This document shows, one piece after another, positions 34,794-46,692 of a stretch of DNA of 64,000 nt. The notes beneath the pieces were generated by a model. The model ran no database searches and was not told the DNA's origin. It was given only the letters and a program-made list of their open reading frames with translations. The position numbers and the translations under genes were made by a program. Position 1 is the first letter of the stretch. The number at the start of each line of letters is the position of its first letter. This stretch comes from Agapanthus africanus (taxonomy: Eukaryota > Streptophyta > Magnoliopsida > Asparagales > Amaryllidaceae): contig CM057344.1 of assembly GCA_030015575.1 (NCBI GenBank), positions 599,300,410-599,364,409 on the forward strand. The letters run 5' to 3'.

Positions 34794-36605
34794 ATCTTCC
34801 CCCCTTTAAGAAATTCGGTTCCCGAATTTAAATCAAAACCCTCCTTCCAAATACTAAAGCATTTAGCAAAACACTCAAATCGTTGGGGCTCCGAAATCAT
34901 CAATACATAACTAAAATCAACTCCGTCAAGCATAACGCAATCATCGGAGTTATAGCGAGAATAAAATATCAAAACCCAATATGAAAACCATCATAATATA
35001 CATCAATCTATAACTTATATATAGTGCGCATCATAGTAAAACCGTCCAAATATCTGGATAAAGAAATATGCAAAAACCCCTTTTGAAAATCGCCGTATGA
35101 TGCACGTGTCACGGCATAAGTAGCGGACGTTTATTTAAAAAAATAGCTATATATATATATATTTTTTTTTTATTTAACATACACGTCCCGCCTGATTACT
35201 AAATCAAATAATAATGATTATGAAAACATACTGCTCAAACTGAAATCAATCCCAATCACATCATAAAGATATCATGTGCGTCCGGTGCGCACTGAAATCG
35301 AAACCAAATACAGATACCACGAATACACACAAAAACAAAACTAAGTGCAACAGGTGTGTACCAAAAACATCTGTCAAGTGCAACGGGCGTGCACGACTCA
35401 ATATCAGGTGCATCTAATCTGCACAAAACCCCGATTTAGTGCATCTGGTGTGCACAAAATCGCATCAAGTGCGCCAAGTATGCGCAAGAATCCTAATCAG
35501 GTGCACATGGTGCACGAAAACATACACCGAATATCAAAATCGAAATCACAGTACGAAAATGCATGGAAACTAGGTCGAAGCATATGTCAAAATCATGTGT
35601 AACCCATATGCACGAAATCAAATCAAAATCTCAAAATGTATTAAAACCAATTCAAGTGCACTGGGTATGTACTAAACAACATCAATACAACTGATATATG
35701 AAACACAAATAGAATGTAATGAAGGTACACATAAGAAATACCAATCGTAGAACAAAATCCTCAAAATACCAAAATCCAATAACAGAAATATGAAAATCAA
35801 ATCACCAAATCACAATCGTAAACACTATCGTCAATGTGCGCCTCTTTCCTCTGATGTCGATTGCTTCGAACTCGTCTCTTCGTAGCTGTGCTGACTGCGC
35901 TACCAACGGCAATACTCATATCTAGAGTCTTCCACGTAGTCGATCCCTTCACCTGATATTCGGACTACATTAAACTTTTCGATCGATCCATCAAAATCCC
36001 ATAATTCCCCGAGAGCTCAACACTCAAGTACAGCTTAACAATATCCGGTACATACCCCAGCATCGATGGTCCAGCCGTAGAAGGGCAAACCCAAGCCTCA
36101 CTAATGGCACCGCGGAACTGCCGTAAACCCTAAGATTCAAGGGCGTTCTCGTGGTCATTATGTCGAGTTAGGGTTTCATTCTTCTAGAGGGTCCATCGAA
36201 ATACCTGCATGTTCTTCCGAATACCTTAATCTTGGGAAAATGGTTTTCTGATAAACTTCATCTGGACGGCATGTGAATACCCTTCGTCCGCACGCTAAGC
36301 AATGCTTCAATCCTCAAGAATAACCAAATAACCTAATGGTTATCGCATTCGAGCCGCAGGTCTCTCTGCCCGTGCGCCCGTGGTAACAGAAACCACCCTC
36401 CGACATCGACGAAGATAGATCAAAGGAACGAATGAAATACGGTGCAAACAAATGTACATCCTAAGGCTCCTTAAGCAGAGTAGCGTATCGTAAGTATACC
36501 GCGGACCATACCCACGGTACGTTACTCTACCTAAATCGCCTACTCCATCAACCAAGGGTCACCTAGACTTATACAAGGTTAAACCTAGCGCTCTGATACC
36601 AACTT
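34794..36605 (-). mobile_element. Element C internal domain, copy 2 (non-coding)
   Basis: The same structure as 18675-20481, with about 17 single-base or small differences by eye over 1.8 kb. The hairpin array is at 35276-35515, with the outlier near 35656. The primer site TGGTATCAGAGC (minus) is at 36590-36601. Confidence 0.85.
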
Positions 36606-39600
36606 TTTCACGACCCGAAAGTACGGAACGTGACCGACACTTAGATTACGAAGCGTCTAGAGGCGCAACGTAATCTAAGTAAGCCGAAGCCCAGAAATCT
36701 AAACCATGAAAGAAGAAGAAGTAAAAGAAAACATGAAGGAAACAAGTTTAAAAGCATCAGCAAATTTTTCCAAAAATTTCGGCAGAGTCTCCTCTGTAAA
36801 AACTGGCCCCAAATGGGTACAACAAAAATAATATACACAAACAATAAAAAGCATCCCCAAACGGGAGCTAGCTCTACGCAAAAAGGCGGAAACAACCACA
36901 ACAATGCATAATAATATACAACGCCAAAGGGCGAGGTTCAAAACTCAAAAGAAAACAAAACCACCAAATATCATAATAATACAAGCGCGACTCTAAGGTC
37001 GAAACAAATAAATGGTCCAGTAATCTATCAAATAATAAAAGTTTAGTTGATGGAGCTTTCTAGATACAAATAACATAATAAAAGTATAGTGGCGGTCCAG
37101 ATACAAGTGAACCAACCTACCGTGCAAATCACCCGGAATGAAATGATGTGCCAGTAATCTGCCAAGGAACCCTGAACATCAACCTGTAATAAAATTTGGC
37201 ACAACGGGGGTGAGTTGCCAACTCGTGAGTAGAAGACATCTACGAAAAGAAATCGAATGCACGACGCTATCCTAGGTCATAATGATACACTACTAAGTCC
37301 CAATCATCTAGTAATGGCAGGGTAATACTACGTGTAAATGCAAATACTCCATGCTCGTGTCAGTGCCTCATATAGTACTATATCATAAGAATGAGTATGC
37401 ATGCACCATGAATGTAACATAACCAATCCTGAAATCTAGATATATCTGTATAAGAAATCTTTAACTTTTATCATAGTAAAATGTGTATAGAAATCTGAAA
37501 TAGCAACAATGAAATCCATGGAAATCCGTATCAAGCATCGACACAAAACATGTAAATCTCAAGCCTCAATACCTCATAATCTCAATGTCTCATAGTCTCA
37601 ATATCTCGGGCTCCGTCAGTCCGGATCGGCCCATATCATCAAATCTCACGACAACGGTCGGTATCCTCCGGATATCCGCCGCGCCAGACATCACCGGTAG
37701 GTAGTCCTCCTCTGCCAGGCTCATCGTTTACAACTCGATCTTCTTGCCCCGGGGTACCATACCGGGCCCACCATGTACCCGAGACGGTTCATCCACTCCT
37801 CGAATCGGGTCTCGAAATCCAACAGAAAACATGAAATCTCATGGTGGACGACACATACATCACGAGAAAACCGCATCTTATGTTTTAAAAAGAGAGGAGG
37901 AGAGAGAGAGAAGTTTTTATATATTCTTGCGGTTTTCCCCAAAATCCAGAAATCTCATAGAAAACCAAAATCCCAAAATCATGAGTAAGTATATGATAAG
38001 TGTCGGCATATGCCCATAATACTGCATGATAACATGGAAATATGAATGCATGAAATGTCTAAGTAATCAATGCAATGTCTATACTAACACCAGAGAGCAA
38101 TCACGATATTATATCAATCTAGCTGTTAGCTGATTGCATCAATAAACGATAATATGATCTAAAGTGTACGTGACATAGCAATTACCGATGATGATGTGTG
38201 TGAGCCGGCAAATAAGTGTGTGTGGAATATGCGCATCATCGGTAATGGTGCTAGTGTCTTAACAGGCAGAGTTTTATACTGATATAGAAACATATGTATG
38301 AACATGCAACATTATGATTACAGTATGAATGTAAAGACGGATGTGAATAACCACTCATCTGCGATATACAAGTACAACTACCACTATATGAATCGAACCT
38401 AAACCAGTGTCCATCTAACCTCCGAAGGAACTAAACTTAAGAAACTAGTCAAAAAGAAACAAGAGTCCACCTAAGGTCTGAATCCATATCTCTAATAGTC
38501 GGCGATCCAGCCTCAATAGCGTCACGTACGTAGTACGGCTTCCTCGAATCAAGAGTGCGGATCAATCATCATATCTATGCCTCGTACGGTAAAATCCATC
38601 ATACGACATCCCAATATCGGGGTACGGGTCAAGTATCTCCTAGGTGTCTCATCATTCGTATAATATCATCATCAACACATGTCATGATCAAGGTGCTATA
38701 CTGTAATCGCATACATCAATCATATATCATTGCCATCATAAATATGCATCATTAATTTATCCTAAGAAATATCATGTCATATGTATCATATTGTGATTAA
38801 GTCACACTTATATCATATCATCATCAAGTCACACCTATATGATGTTGTAATCAAGTCATACATATATCATATCGTGATCAGTCACAAGTTACAGTCCGGG
38901 TGCTGTTTTAGAGTCCCATGTACCTCAATATCATCACCACCCATTATAATTTATGTATATCTGTTCATTATCTCATTCTCTAATGATCCGCTAACACTTT
39001 AATACGACTGTATAGCCAAGAATCACGGCATCAAGCCCAGTTATACTGTTTCATTCCCGTGTATCATATCACATCAATGTATCCCATATACGTGTTGTAT
39101 ATATATATACCTATACCTAGTCCTATATATATATACACGTACACGTATACACCACGTCGAGTTTCAGTATGTGCGTGTGTGTATCTACCTGAAACCTACG
39201 AATCTCTTCCAAGATATTCATCCTCTGGTATGGTCTTCCTAAATCAGTCTAGTCCAGCCTAGGGTCATTACTAGGGTCCTACTCATTAAGAATCTAGGGT
39301 CACATCTGGCTTCCTAATGTCAATAATTACTATTCCTATTCTACGTTGTGGGGGTGCTAAATGCCATCCACCCGACTTCCCCCCGTAGATATACATCTAC
39401 TCACCTGGTCCATGTCTGCCGAAGATGGTGTCGCCATCCTCTTCTTCATCGCCCGCAGTCCACGTGAGGGGTACCTATACTCAAACATATATAGTATCAT
39501 AAACTAAATCATGGACAAAAGTCAAAACGACACACGGAACGCGCATAGGTTAAAACCTATGTCCCGTTCACGCAAAAGAACCAAATATCACTCGATATCG

Positions 39601-41197
39601 GCGTACAAACTCCGATTAATCGAGATAAACATCAACAAACAACTCAAAGTTTTAAAACTCATTATTTATAATATTAAACATGATTTAATTCATCGAAACC
39701 CTAAAATCCATCAAATCGCCCGATTTCGTAAAACCCGAAAATGTCAATTTACCGTTTTTCTTCAAAACTTGACATTTAAATGAAACCAATGGTCATAAAA
39801 CTCATTAAATATCATAACTAGACTATACAACCCATCACTATATTTTTATTACACAAATTTGTATTAATACAAAATTCCTAGTTTGCAACTTTTATAAATT
39901 TTCAACATCTTATAAGCAAAATTCCACAATTCCACAACAACTTGATTTTGCATGAATTAATGTATTAAACTACAATTATAATGATAATGATATAATGAAA
40001 CCATAATTTATATTTTAAATCTCATTTATTTAAGAATTTCCAAAAACTAGTTAGCAAAAATAGCAATTTTTCTCACAATTTATCAATTATCAATAAAACT
40101 ATTAACTAAACTAAGTTTTTCATTCCTTAAACATGTCAATATTCCCATTTAAACAACAATCTAATGTTATAAACATTAATTGGAATTTATCTCACCAATA
40201 TATATAATATATAGAAATCTAGTTTGCAAAAATGGTTTAATTTAAACAATTTTGGATAACAATTTACAATCTATCATCCATACAAGAATTTCCACTTATA
40301 AAAATGTTAAACTAGTTATAATAACCCTAATTAATTAATAAAAAACATAACTTGATTTTACAACCCTAACTTGAATTTTTAAGACTTGGAAATAGAATTA
40401 ATTCATTAAATCAATTTATACTAGAATGAAACATTAAATAACAATATTTCAAAAGAACAAGATTTATACCTTCACACAAGAAATCCAAACATGAAAATAA
40501 GCCTCCAAAATTCATGCTTTCCATCTCCAAAATACATGTAAAAATGAGCAAAGAATAAAGGGTAGGAAATAATTAGGATTTTGTGGATTTAAAATTGAAT
40601 TTTTGATGTTTTTTTGATGGATGTTTGAAACAAAATGAAGTGGGAAATGGGGGGGGGGGCTGCCATGGTGATGGCCGGCCATAACAAGGGAGAGAGGGAG
40701 AAAGAGAAAAGAGTGAGGAGAATTTTGTAGAAGCTTCATCCAAACATCACTTTACTTTAAGTCTTTTCATGCTTTATTCATTTTCTTTTTATTTCTTTTC
40801 TAAACAACTCAAGAAAAATCTAGAAACATGGTTAAATTTTGCAACTAAATTTTTCATGATAAACACTAAATTCTAATATGCAATAGTTCATTTTTACAAA
40901 TTAAACCCCTTCAAATTTGAAATTTACACTAATTTAGTGCATAAATAAAGCTTATGTTAATATTTAAAATAGTTAATTTAGGAAAAATATTTAATTAAAC
41001 TAAAAATTTATAAGTGACTAAATAAACACCATTTACTAATAATAACATAATTAAAATAAGTATTTTTAAATTTATAGTGAAAAATAATTACGGTTTTGTT
41101 TTACGAAAAATACGTTTTACTTTACCGAAAATCATAAAATTCACTTAAACGATTTTATTTATTTAATTATTTATTTAATTATTTTTAAAACGTTACA
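36606..41197 (-). mobile_element. Element C LTR copy 3 (4592 bp)
   Basis: The left end reads TTTCACGACC, so the terminal TG has become TT. The right end is CGTTACA at 41197. The G tract is 11 long (40649-40659). The stem-loop is kept near 38180-38246. As the rightmost copy on the minus strand it is the 5' LTR of the composite. Confidence 0.88.
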
Positions 41198-41202
41198 AAT
41201 GT
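41198..41202. other. Target-site duplication, right copy (AATGT)
   Basis: The partner of 14075-14079. The sequence after it (ACCCGTAGATAG) continues the A tail repeat broken at 14079. Confidence 0.85.
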
Positions 41203-41556
41203 AACCCGTAGATAGTAAACAAGAGTCAGTCTTAACCTCCTTTTAGGGTAACAGTGCTTAGAAAATAGGTTGATATCCCCATTGCCTAAGGCTTTTTCAT
41301 CTTTATGAGTCGCTAGGTTCTCATAAAGGTGTTTTCCCCTACGAGTCGAGAGGATCTCGCAGGTGTATCCCAAAGTGAAATATAGATAACTCCATTTTTT
41401 TATATGGGTCCGTTAGGTTTGTGGTACTAGGTTTAAGTCCATCGTACCGTCGCGTTGGCTGACATATTTCTCGATAAGCAGCCCCTTAAGTTGCTACTCG
41501 AGTAGCCCCGCGACCGTTATGTCTCTGATCCCGTATGAGGCCGGACAAGACGTTTT
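41203..41556. repeat. Remainder of the A tail repeat, then unassigned sequence
   Basis: 41203 to about 41370 carries the ATAGGTTGATAT / GCCTAAGG / ATGAGTCG words of the tail repeat. 41370-41556, up to the start of LTR B, is unassigned; it could be more of A or a short stretch of older DNA. Confidence 0.55.
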
Positions 41557-42049
41557 TGTTCCCACCAAAAAATTTCTGTGCAAAAGAGCCCAAGGTATCA
41601 AATGGCAGCGATATGTTTAAAAAAATGCGAACCGGTATTTTCCGGGCTGCATTTTGACAAACTCCCGAATGAGAAACAGCTAAATTCTGATGGTATCGAA
41701 AGTGTCTCGAAAAAGCCTTCGATTTGATATATTATGGGCTTCATAATTCATCCGGGATCAAAAGTTATGAGCAAATATGCTATGCACGTGTAATCTAAGG
41801 AAGAAAGTGCGAACCAGTATTTTCCGGGCTACATTTTGACAAACTTCCGAATGAGAAACAACTAAATTCTGATGGTATCGAAAGTGTCTCGAAAAATCCT
41901 TCGATTTGATATATTATGGGCCTCATAATTCATCCGGGATCAAAAGTTATGAGGTATCACGTGCCCACACGTGACCGGGCATCACGTGCAGACACGTGAC
42001 CATTTACAGGCAAAGCCTGTAGGCACTGAATAAAATAAATAATTGGAAA

Positions 42050-42290
42050 TGCTTAATCAGTGGGGTCACGTGCCAACACGTGATAGGCTCTTAAACCCTC
42101 TGAAACAATAGAATTAAATTCTAATTAAATAATTAATCAGTGGGGTCACGTGCCAACACGTGATGGGTTTCTGAGCCCTCTAAACCAATAGAATTAAATT
42201 CTAATTAATTGGTCAATCAGTGGGGTCACGTGCTAACACGTGATAGGCTCTTAAACCTTCTGAACTAATAGAATTAAATTCTAATTAAGG
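42050..42290 (+). repeat. 80 bp tandem repeat, three units
   Basis: The G-box dyads at 42067, 42147 and 42227 are exactly 80 bases apart. Each unit also holds AATCAGTGGGG before the dyad and GAATTAAATTC after it. Confidence 0.85.
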
Positions 42291-42600
42291 GAAATCAAAA
42301 ACCTTAGTTGGAAAAATATTTCCCTAGATCTTTCCAAACAAAAAGATTGTGCTCTGTAAAGTGGAGCACCGTTGGATTAAAAATCCAATTGTGATTAAAA
42401 ATCATAAATTTATAGAAAGATTCTATACAAGGCAAGATTTCCCTGAAATTTGTCAGGAATAACAGATAAAAGATCTTTTGGATTAAAAATCCAATGGTGA
42501 ATAAAATTCACTGAGTGATCTAAATGATCATGTTGGTTACAAAATCAATTAAAATCTTTCAATGAAATATTCACTAAATAAACTGATTCTTTTCTTTCTC

Positions 42601-42611
42601 CTATAAATAGG
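42601..42611 (+). promoter_or_regulatory. TATA box in LTR B
   Basis: CTATAAATAGG in the U3/R boundary region, followed by a purine-rich leader. The same position in LTR A has CTATATAAAG. Confidence 0.65.
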
Positions 42612-44139
42612 AGCCAAGAAGAGAAGATGGGGGATTTGTTTTGGAGAAAAACATCAACAGAGAGACAAAAGAGAGGAGAATTTAATTCTCAAGAGAGAAA
42701 AAAAAGATCTCTTCAGAAAAAAACCTAGGTGAGAAGGGGAAAGAGATCTAAGCTCCATAAAACAAAAAGAGAATTTAATTCTCAAATTAAGAGTTTAACT
42801 CTTCTGAATAAGAACTTAGTTCTTCCTTTGATTGAAAATCTGCAGAAGCAGATCTCCCCACAAGTTGAGAATTTAATTCTCATCGGGGAGATTCTGCCAT
42901 GCAGATCCAAAACTTAGAGGGAGAATTTAAGTTTACAGGAATTTAATTCCCCCAAATTCATAGGAATTTAATTCCTCCCAATGAAACTAGGGTTTAACCC
43001 TACATAAGAATTTAATTCTTCCAAATTTATAGGAATTTAATTCCTCCAAATGAAACCAGGATTTAACCCTACATAAGAATTTAATTCTTTCAAAACACAT
43101 GGGAATTTAATTCCTCTAAAATGAAATTAGGGTTTAACCCTATAAAAGAATTTAATTCTCAATCAAAGGACTTAAACTCTCCATGCACGTAAACCTGATC
43201 ACGTGGCAACACGTGACCCCCCTTTTCAATGATCAGAAAAGAACGAATGAGACATGGTCACGTGCCCCCACGTGACCCTCAAACAGATTCTTCAAAATAA
43301 GAAAAACAAAGCTTGGAGAAAATGCCTCACGTGCTCACACGTGACCCTCAAAAATGAAAGGAATAAAGCCAAAGCCAATACAGATTTTGGGCGTCCTCAC
43401 GTGTCCCCACGTGACCCCTAATAAACACTTTAATATTCAATACATGGATACCCATCACGTGCCAACACGTGATGGCCTGAAGACTAAAAGTGTTTAACAC
43501 TTATTTGAATATTCTGACAATAAAATAAAGAAAGTCTGACCCCATCTTTAGATGCCTCACGTGACCCCACGTGACCAATTCAATTTTAGTGTTTAACACT
43601 ACTTTAAGTGCTTTGTCCTTAGTGTTTAACACTATTTTCAGCACATCACGTGGGAGCACGTGATCGCCAAATATGTGCTAGTGTTTAACACTATTTTAAA
43701 ACTAATCTTAGCCCAAATTGGCTAAGTTTTTCCAGAGGTTAGACTCCCCTTTGACTGAGCCTCAAATATACCCCTGTCTTTTAAGGTTGATCATCTCATA
43801 TGGTATATGAGTGCTCAGCACTCAATAAAAGATAAAGATATGGTCAAAACCCAAACCCCTGTTTAGCATTGCTAAATAATGGGGGGCTCAACCCAGACAA
43901 ACGTTCAACAGTCCAACAAAGGGCCAACATTTCAAATCTAATTGGACTTAGCCCAAGTTGGCCATAAGTCCTCAATTCAGATTTAACTGAGCCAATGTGC
44001 TCATAATCTAATTAATTGATCTTGGTTCCAAATTGGACTACAGATTTCCCAATCAACTTTGGTACAAGGGTACATCTCTTCATTCCTTTGATATTTGTCG
44101 TTGTAATCCTTCAACGTCTTCACAGAGGTGACGGGTCCC

Positions 44140-44640
44140 GATAACCAATCATTCCATGGACCGTGGGGTCCTTAAACTCATGGACTATGATGTCCTTAAC
44201 CTGGACTGTGGGGTCCTTAAGCCCATGGACTATGATGTCCTTAACCTCGGACTGTGGGGTCCTTAAGCCCATGGACTATGATGACCTTAACCTTTACAGA
44301 CTATGATGTCTTTAAACTGGACCACCATGTCCTTAAACTGATATTGGACCACCATGTCCTTAAACTGGTAATTGACCGCAAAGTCCCTAAACTAAAACAA
44401 TAGAGCCCGAATGCTCTTTTGTTGGATCTAAATGATTCTGTTAAGTAGATCTTAGTCTAAAATTAGACCAACGTATCCTTAACAAATGGTTAAGTTGATC
44501 TTAGTCTAAAATTACACTAATGTGTCCTTAATAAACTGTTAAGTTGATCTTAGTCTAAAATTAGACCAACGTATCCTTAACAAATGTTTAAGTTAATCTT
44601 AGTCTCAAATGAGACTAACGCATCCTTAAACCTAACCCCA
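44140..44640 (+). repeat. ~60 bp tandem repeats in U5 of LTR B
   Basis: Two blocks. 44.14-44.40 kb repeats GGACTATGATGTCCTTAA and GGACTGTGGGGTCCTTAA. 44.44-44.64 kb repeats AAGTTGATCTTAGTCTAAAA with GTATCCTTAACAA. Both have the inverted counterpart in LTR A. Confidence 0.7.
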
Positions 44641-45393
44641 AACCCAAATCTAAGAAAATACGGATTTTGACTAATCCACGCCCTACGGGCGACAACATAA
44701 ATTAGTCTCCGTATACAATCCACGGGCAACCAAAAATAAAACAAACACACACGACACGAAGTGACCATCTGAAGAAGGAGAAAGTTGTTATCGCGATGCG
44801 GTAGCGTAATTAACTGCAGGGGCTTGCGCCTGCAGGGAAGAGTGTCCCCACAATAAAAAAACCCTCAACGAGGGGGGATCTGAAGAAATCTGCTACATCG
44901 GCCGCATCCGTTTAAACCTTCGATACACGGTGTCATAAATCAACTTGGCATCTTCGGAGAGGTGGACGGATAGCACCAAATAGCATCTGCCCTCGGAATT
45001 CAGGCCGGACGTCCTAACGTCCCGGTCTCCGTGTTTCGGCGGAGAACAGATTCTGGCATGCCCGGTGAGACTTTTTCTTCTTTCCACTCCACACTTCGTG
45101 TGTCGTGTTTCGCGAACAAGTCGCGGTTTGACATGGTTACCTTTGGATGTGAAGTACTAAGATTTGGTATCTTTCTCCGTGCAGAAAAACAGAAGATCAA
45201 TGGTTTCAAACTGTACTAATTGCAACAACTCTCACTCCGTCCTCGCCGGAGGAGTGACCTACGGGCCTCAAGCTGCTTCCCTTTTTACGATGCCGGTGGA
45301 CCAGGTGACGCAAGCCACACAGGGCTATTCTTTGGGACCATGCTCCCACCAATGAGCTTCAACGCCCCATTATCGTCATAAGAAGCTCTGAAG

Positions 45394-46692
45394 ATGTCGG
45401 TCTTTGATCGGCTTACAACTACCGCGGCCCCTCTCAACGGGTCGCCCAAATCCAGTGTCTCAGTTTTCAACAGACTGGGCCAAAGCTCAAGTGGGCCCGT
45501 GAAGAAGCCCGCAATACCTGTAGCGGCCATCCCGAAGCGGATAGCCATTCCTGCTCATGAAGTCGTCAAGGCGGCTTCTCCTGCCAAAGGGTCGGTCTTC
45601 ACAAGACTGACTGTTCTGGCTCCCACTCCAGGCGAAGTCCTCAAAGCTGCTTCCCCTGCCCAAAGGTCTGTCTTTGACAGATTGGACACTGCTTCTCAAC
45701 GGACGTCGGTTTTCAAGAGGCTAGCGCTAGCGACAACCCTCCGCCAATACAGGGGGCATGAGGAAGTCACCCCTACAGCTGAGACAATCCCAACGGCTCG
45801 ACACGCTCGACATCGCCACTGGCGCCGAATGAGGAAAGCTGGGGGCGGTTCACCTTCTGGACTGACTCCGCCAGCTCCAACTGTGGAAGTTGATACTGTT
45901 GTTCCAACTGGGAACAGCTTTGAACTACTTAACAGGGTACGCAGGAATTCGCCAACTGCTGTGCTGAAAATATCTCCTCCACCTATGGAGAATATCCCAA
46001 AGGCGAAGCTGGAACAGCCCCCTCAGCGGCTGTCCTCTAAAATTTATAAAGTTCAGCGACGGGTCCAGGACTCCGTGATTGATCAAGATTACTCTCGCCG
46101 ACAGAAAAAGGTGAAAGTTCAGCGAGAAGAGGACCATCCTGTCAAGCCACAAAAGGCGACAGCTACTTGGGTGCCCACTGCAACGCCCCCCTCAACTTCG
46201 ACCACTCACAAGAGGAGAAAGCTGGAGAAAATCCCGGTGTCTGCGACGAATCGCAAGAACACTGAATCTAAACGCCCCAAGTCTGGGGGCATAGTGGTGC
46301 ACACCATCTATATGGCATCCAGAAAAAAGGATAGCCATATCTCCACAGGTCATCGACCGCTTACGCGATCCGTAACAAAGGCTCAGGAGCAACAACAACA
46401 AAAGCTCCAAAAAATGCTAACAGCTATGGCCGCACTTACGGGACCAAAAGCAAGCCCGGAGACATCCTCAAAGCAGCACCGTGAGCAAGAAACTGATGCT
46501 GAATTCCTTCGGAGAATGCTTGAGAAGAAGGATAAAGAGGCCGCGGAACAAACGGCCAATATAAAACAAATGGCCCTTCTATTTCAGGATATGGTGGGCA
46601 TGATGATCCAGCCGGACCCTCCAGCTGAAGATCGTCCGATTATTCTCGAAGATGACCGAGTGGAGACGTCAACCCCCTTCCGGCTTGTTTAG
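45394..46692 (+). pseudogene. Element B gag, N-terminal part
   Basis: A 432-residue frame, about 350 bases after the LTR. It begins with five copies of the motif S-V-F-x-R-L (starting at residues 2, 23, 67, 92 and 105). A basic, proline-rich middle follows, then a Gln/Lys-rich helix near 345-410. The S-V-F-D-R-L word is known from Gag-like proteins of plant Ty3/gypsy elements. It ends at 46690-46692, and the next frame carries on the protein from about 46695, so a small frameshift separates it from the Gag core. Function: presumably particle assembly. Confidence 0.75.

Larger units (their letters stand above)
14080..41197 (-). mobile_element. Composite element C: LTR-internal-LTR-internal-LTR
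   Basis: Three near-identical ~4.6 kb LTRs alternate with two near-identical ~1.8 kb internal domains. One pair of five-base target duplications surrounds the whole, so it behaves as a single insertion. The primer site lies at the right of each internal domain and the polypurine tract at the left, so the element runs on the minus strand. No coding capacity was found. LTRs over 4 kb with a non-coding interior fit the LARD class of non-autonomous elements. The middle LTR contains element D. Confidence 0.88.
41958..43662 (+). repeat. Twelve CACGTG-N4-CACGTG dyads in LTR B
   Basis: Pairs of G-boxes with exactly four bases between them start at 41958, 41983, 42067, 42147, 42227, 43200, 43259, 43328, 43398, 43456, 43558 and 43647. 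The spacer sequence varies (CCCA, CAGA, CCAA, CTAA, GCAA, CCCC, CTCA, TCCC, ACCC, GGAG) while its length does not. Confidence 0.9.
41557..45048 (+). mobile_element. 5' LTR of element B (3492 bp)
   Basis: It starts TGTTCCCACC and ends GGAGAACA, then four bases and a TGG-starting, primer-site-like segment at 45053. It corresponds end to end with inverted LTR A. The U3 part (to about 42630) has 80 bp tandem units with CACGTG pairs and a TATA box at 42601. The transcribed part has many GAATTTAATTC-type palindromes and seven more CACGTG pairs. 44.14-44.64 kb has ~60 bp repeats built around GTCCTTAA. Confidence 0.72.

Noticed and set aside
45285..45548. Antisense frames over element B gag (also 46904-47188)
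   Set aside because: Shadows of the plus-strand gag, which has clear family motifs.
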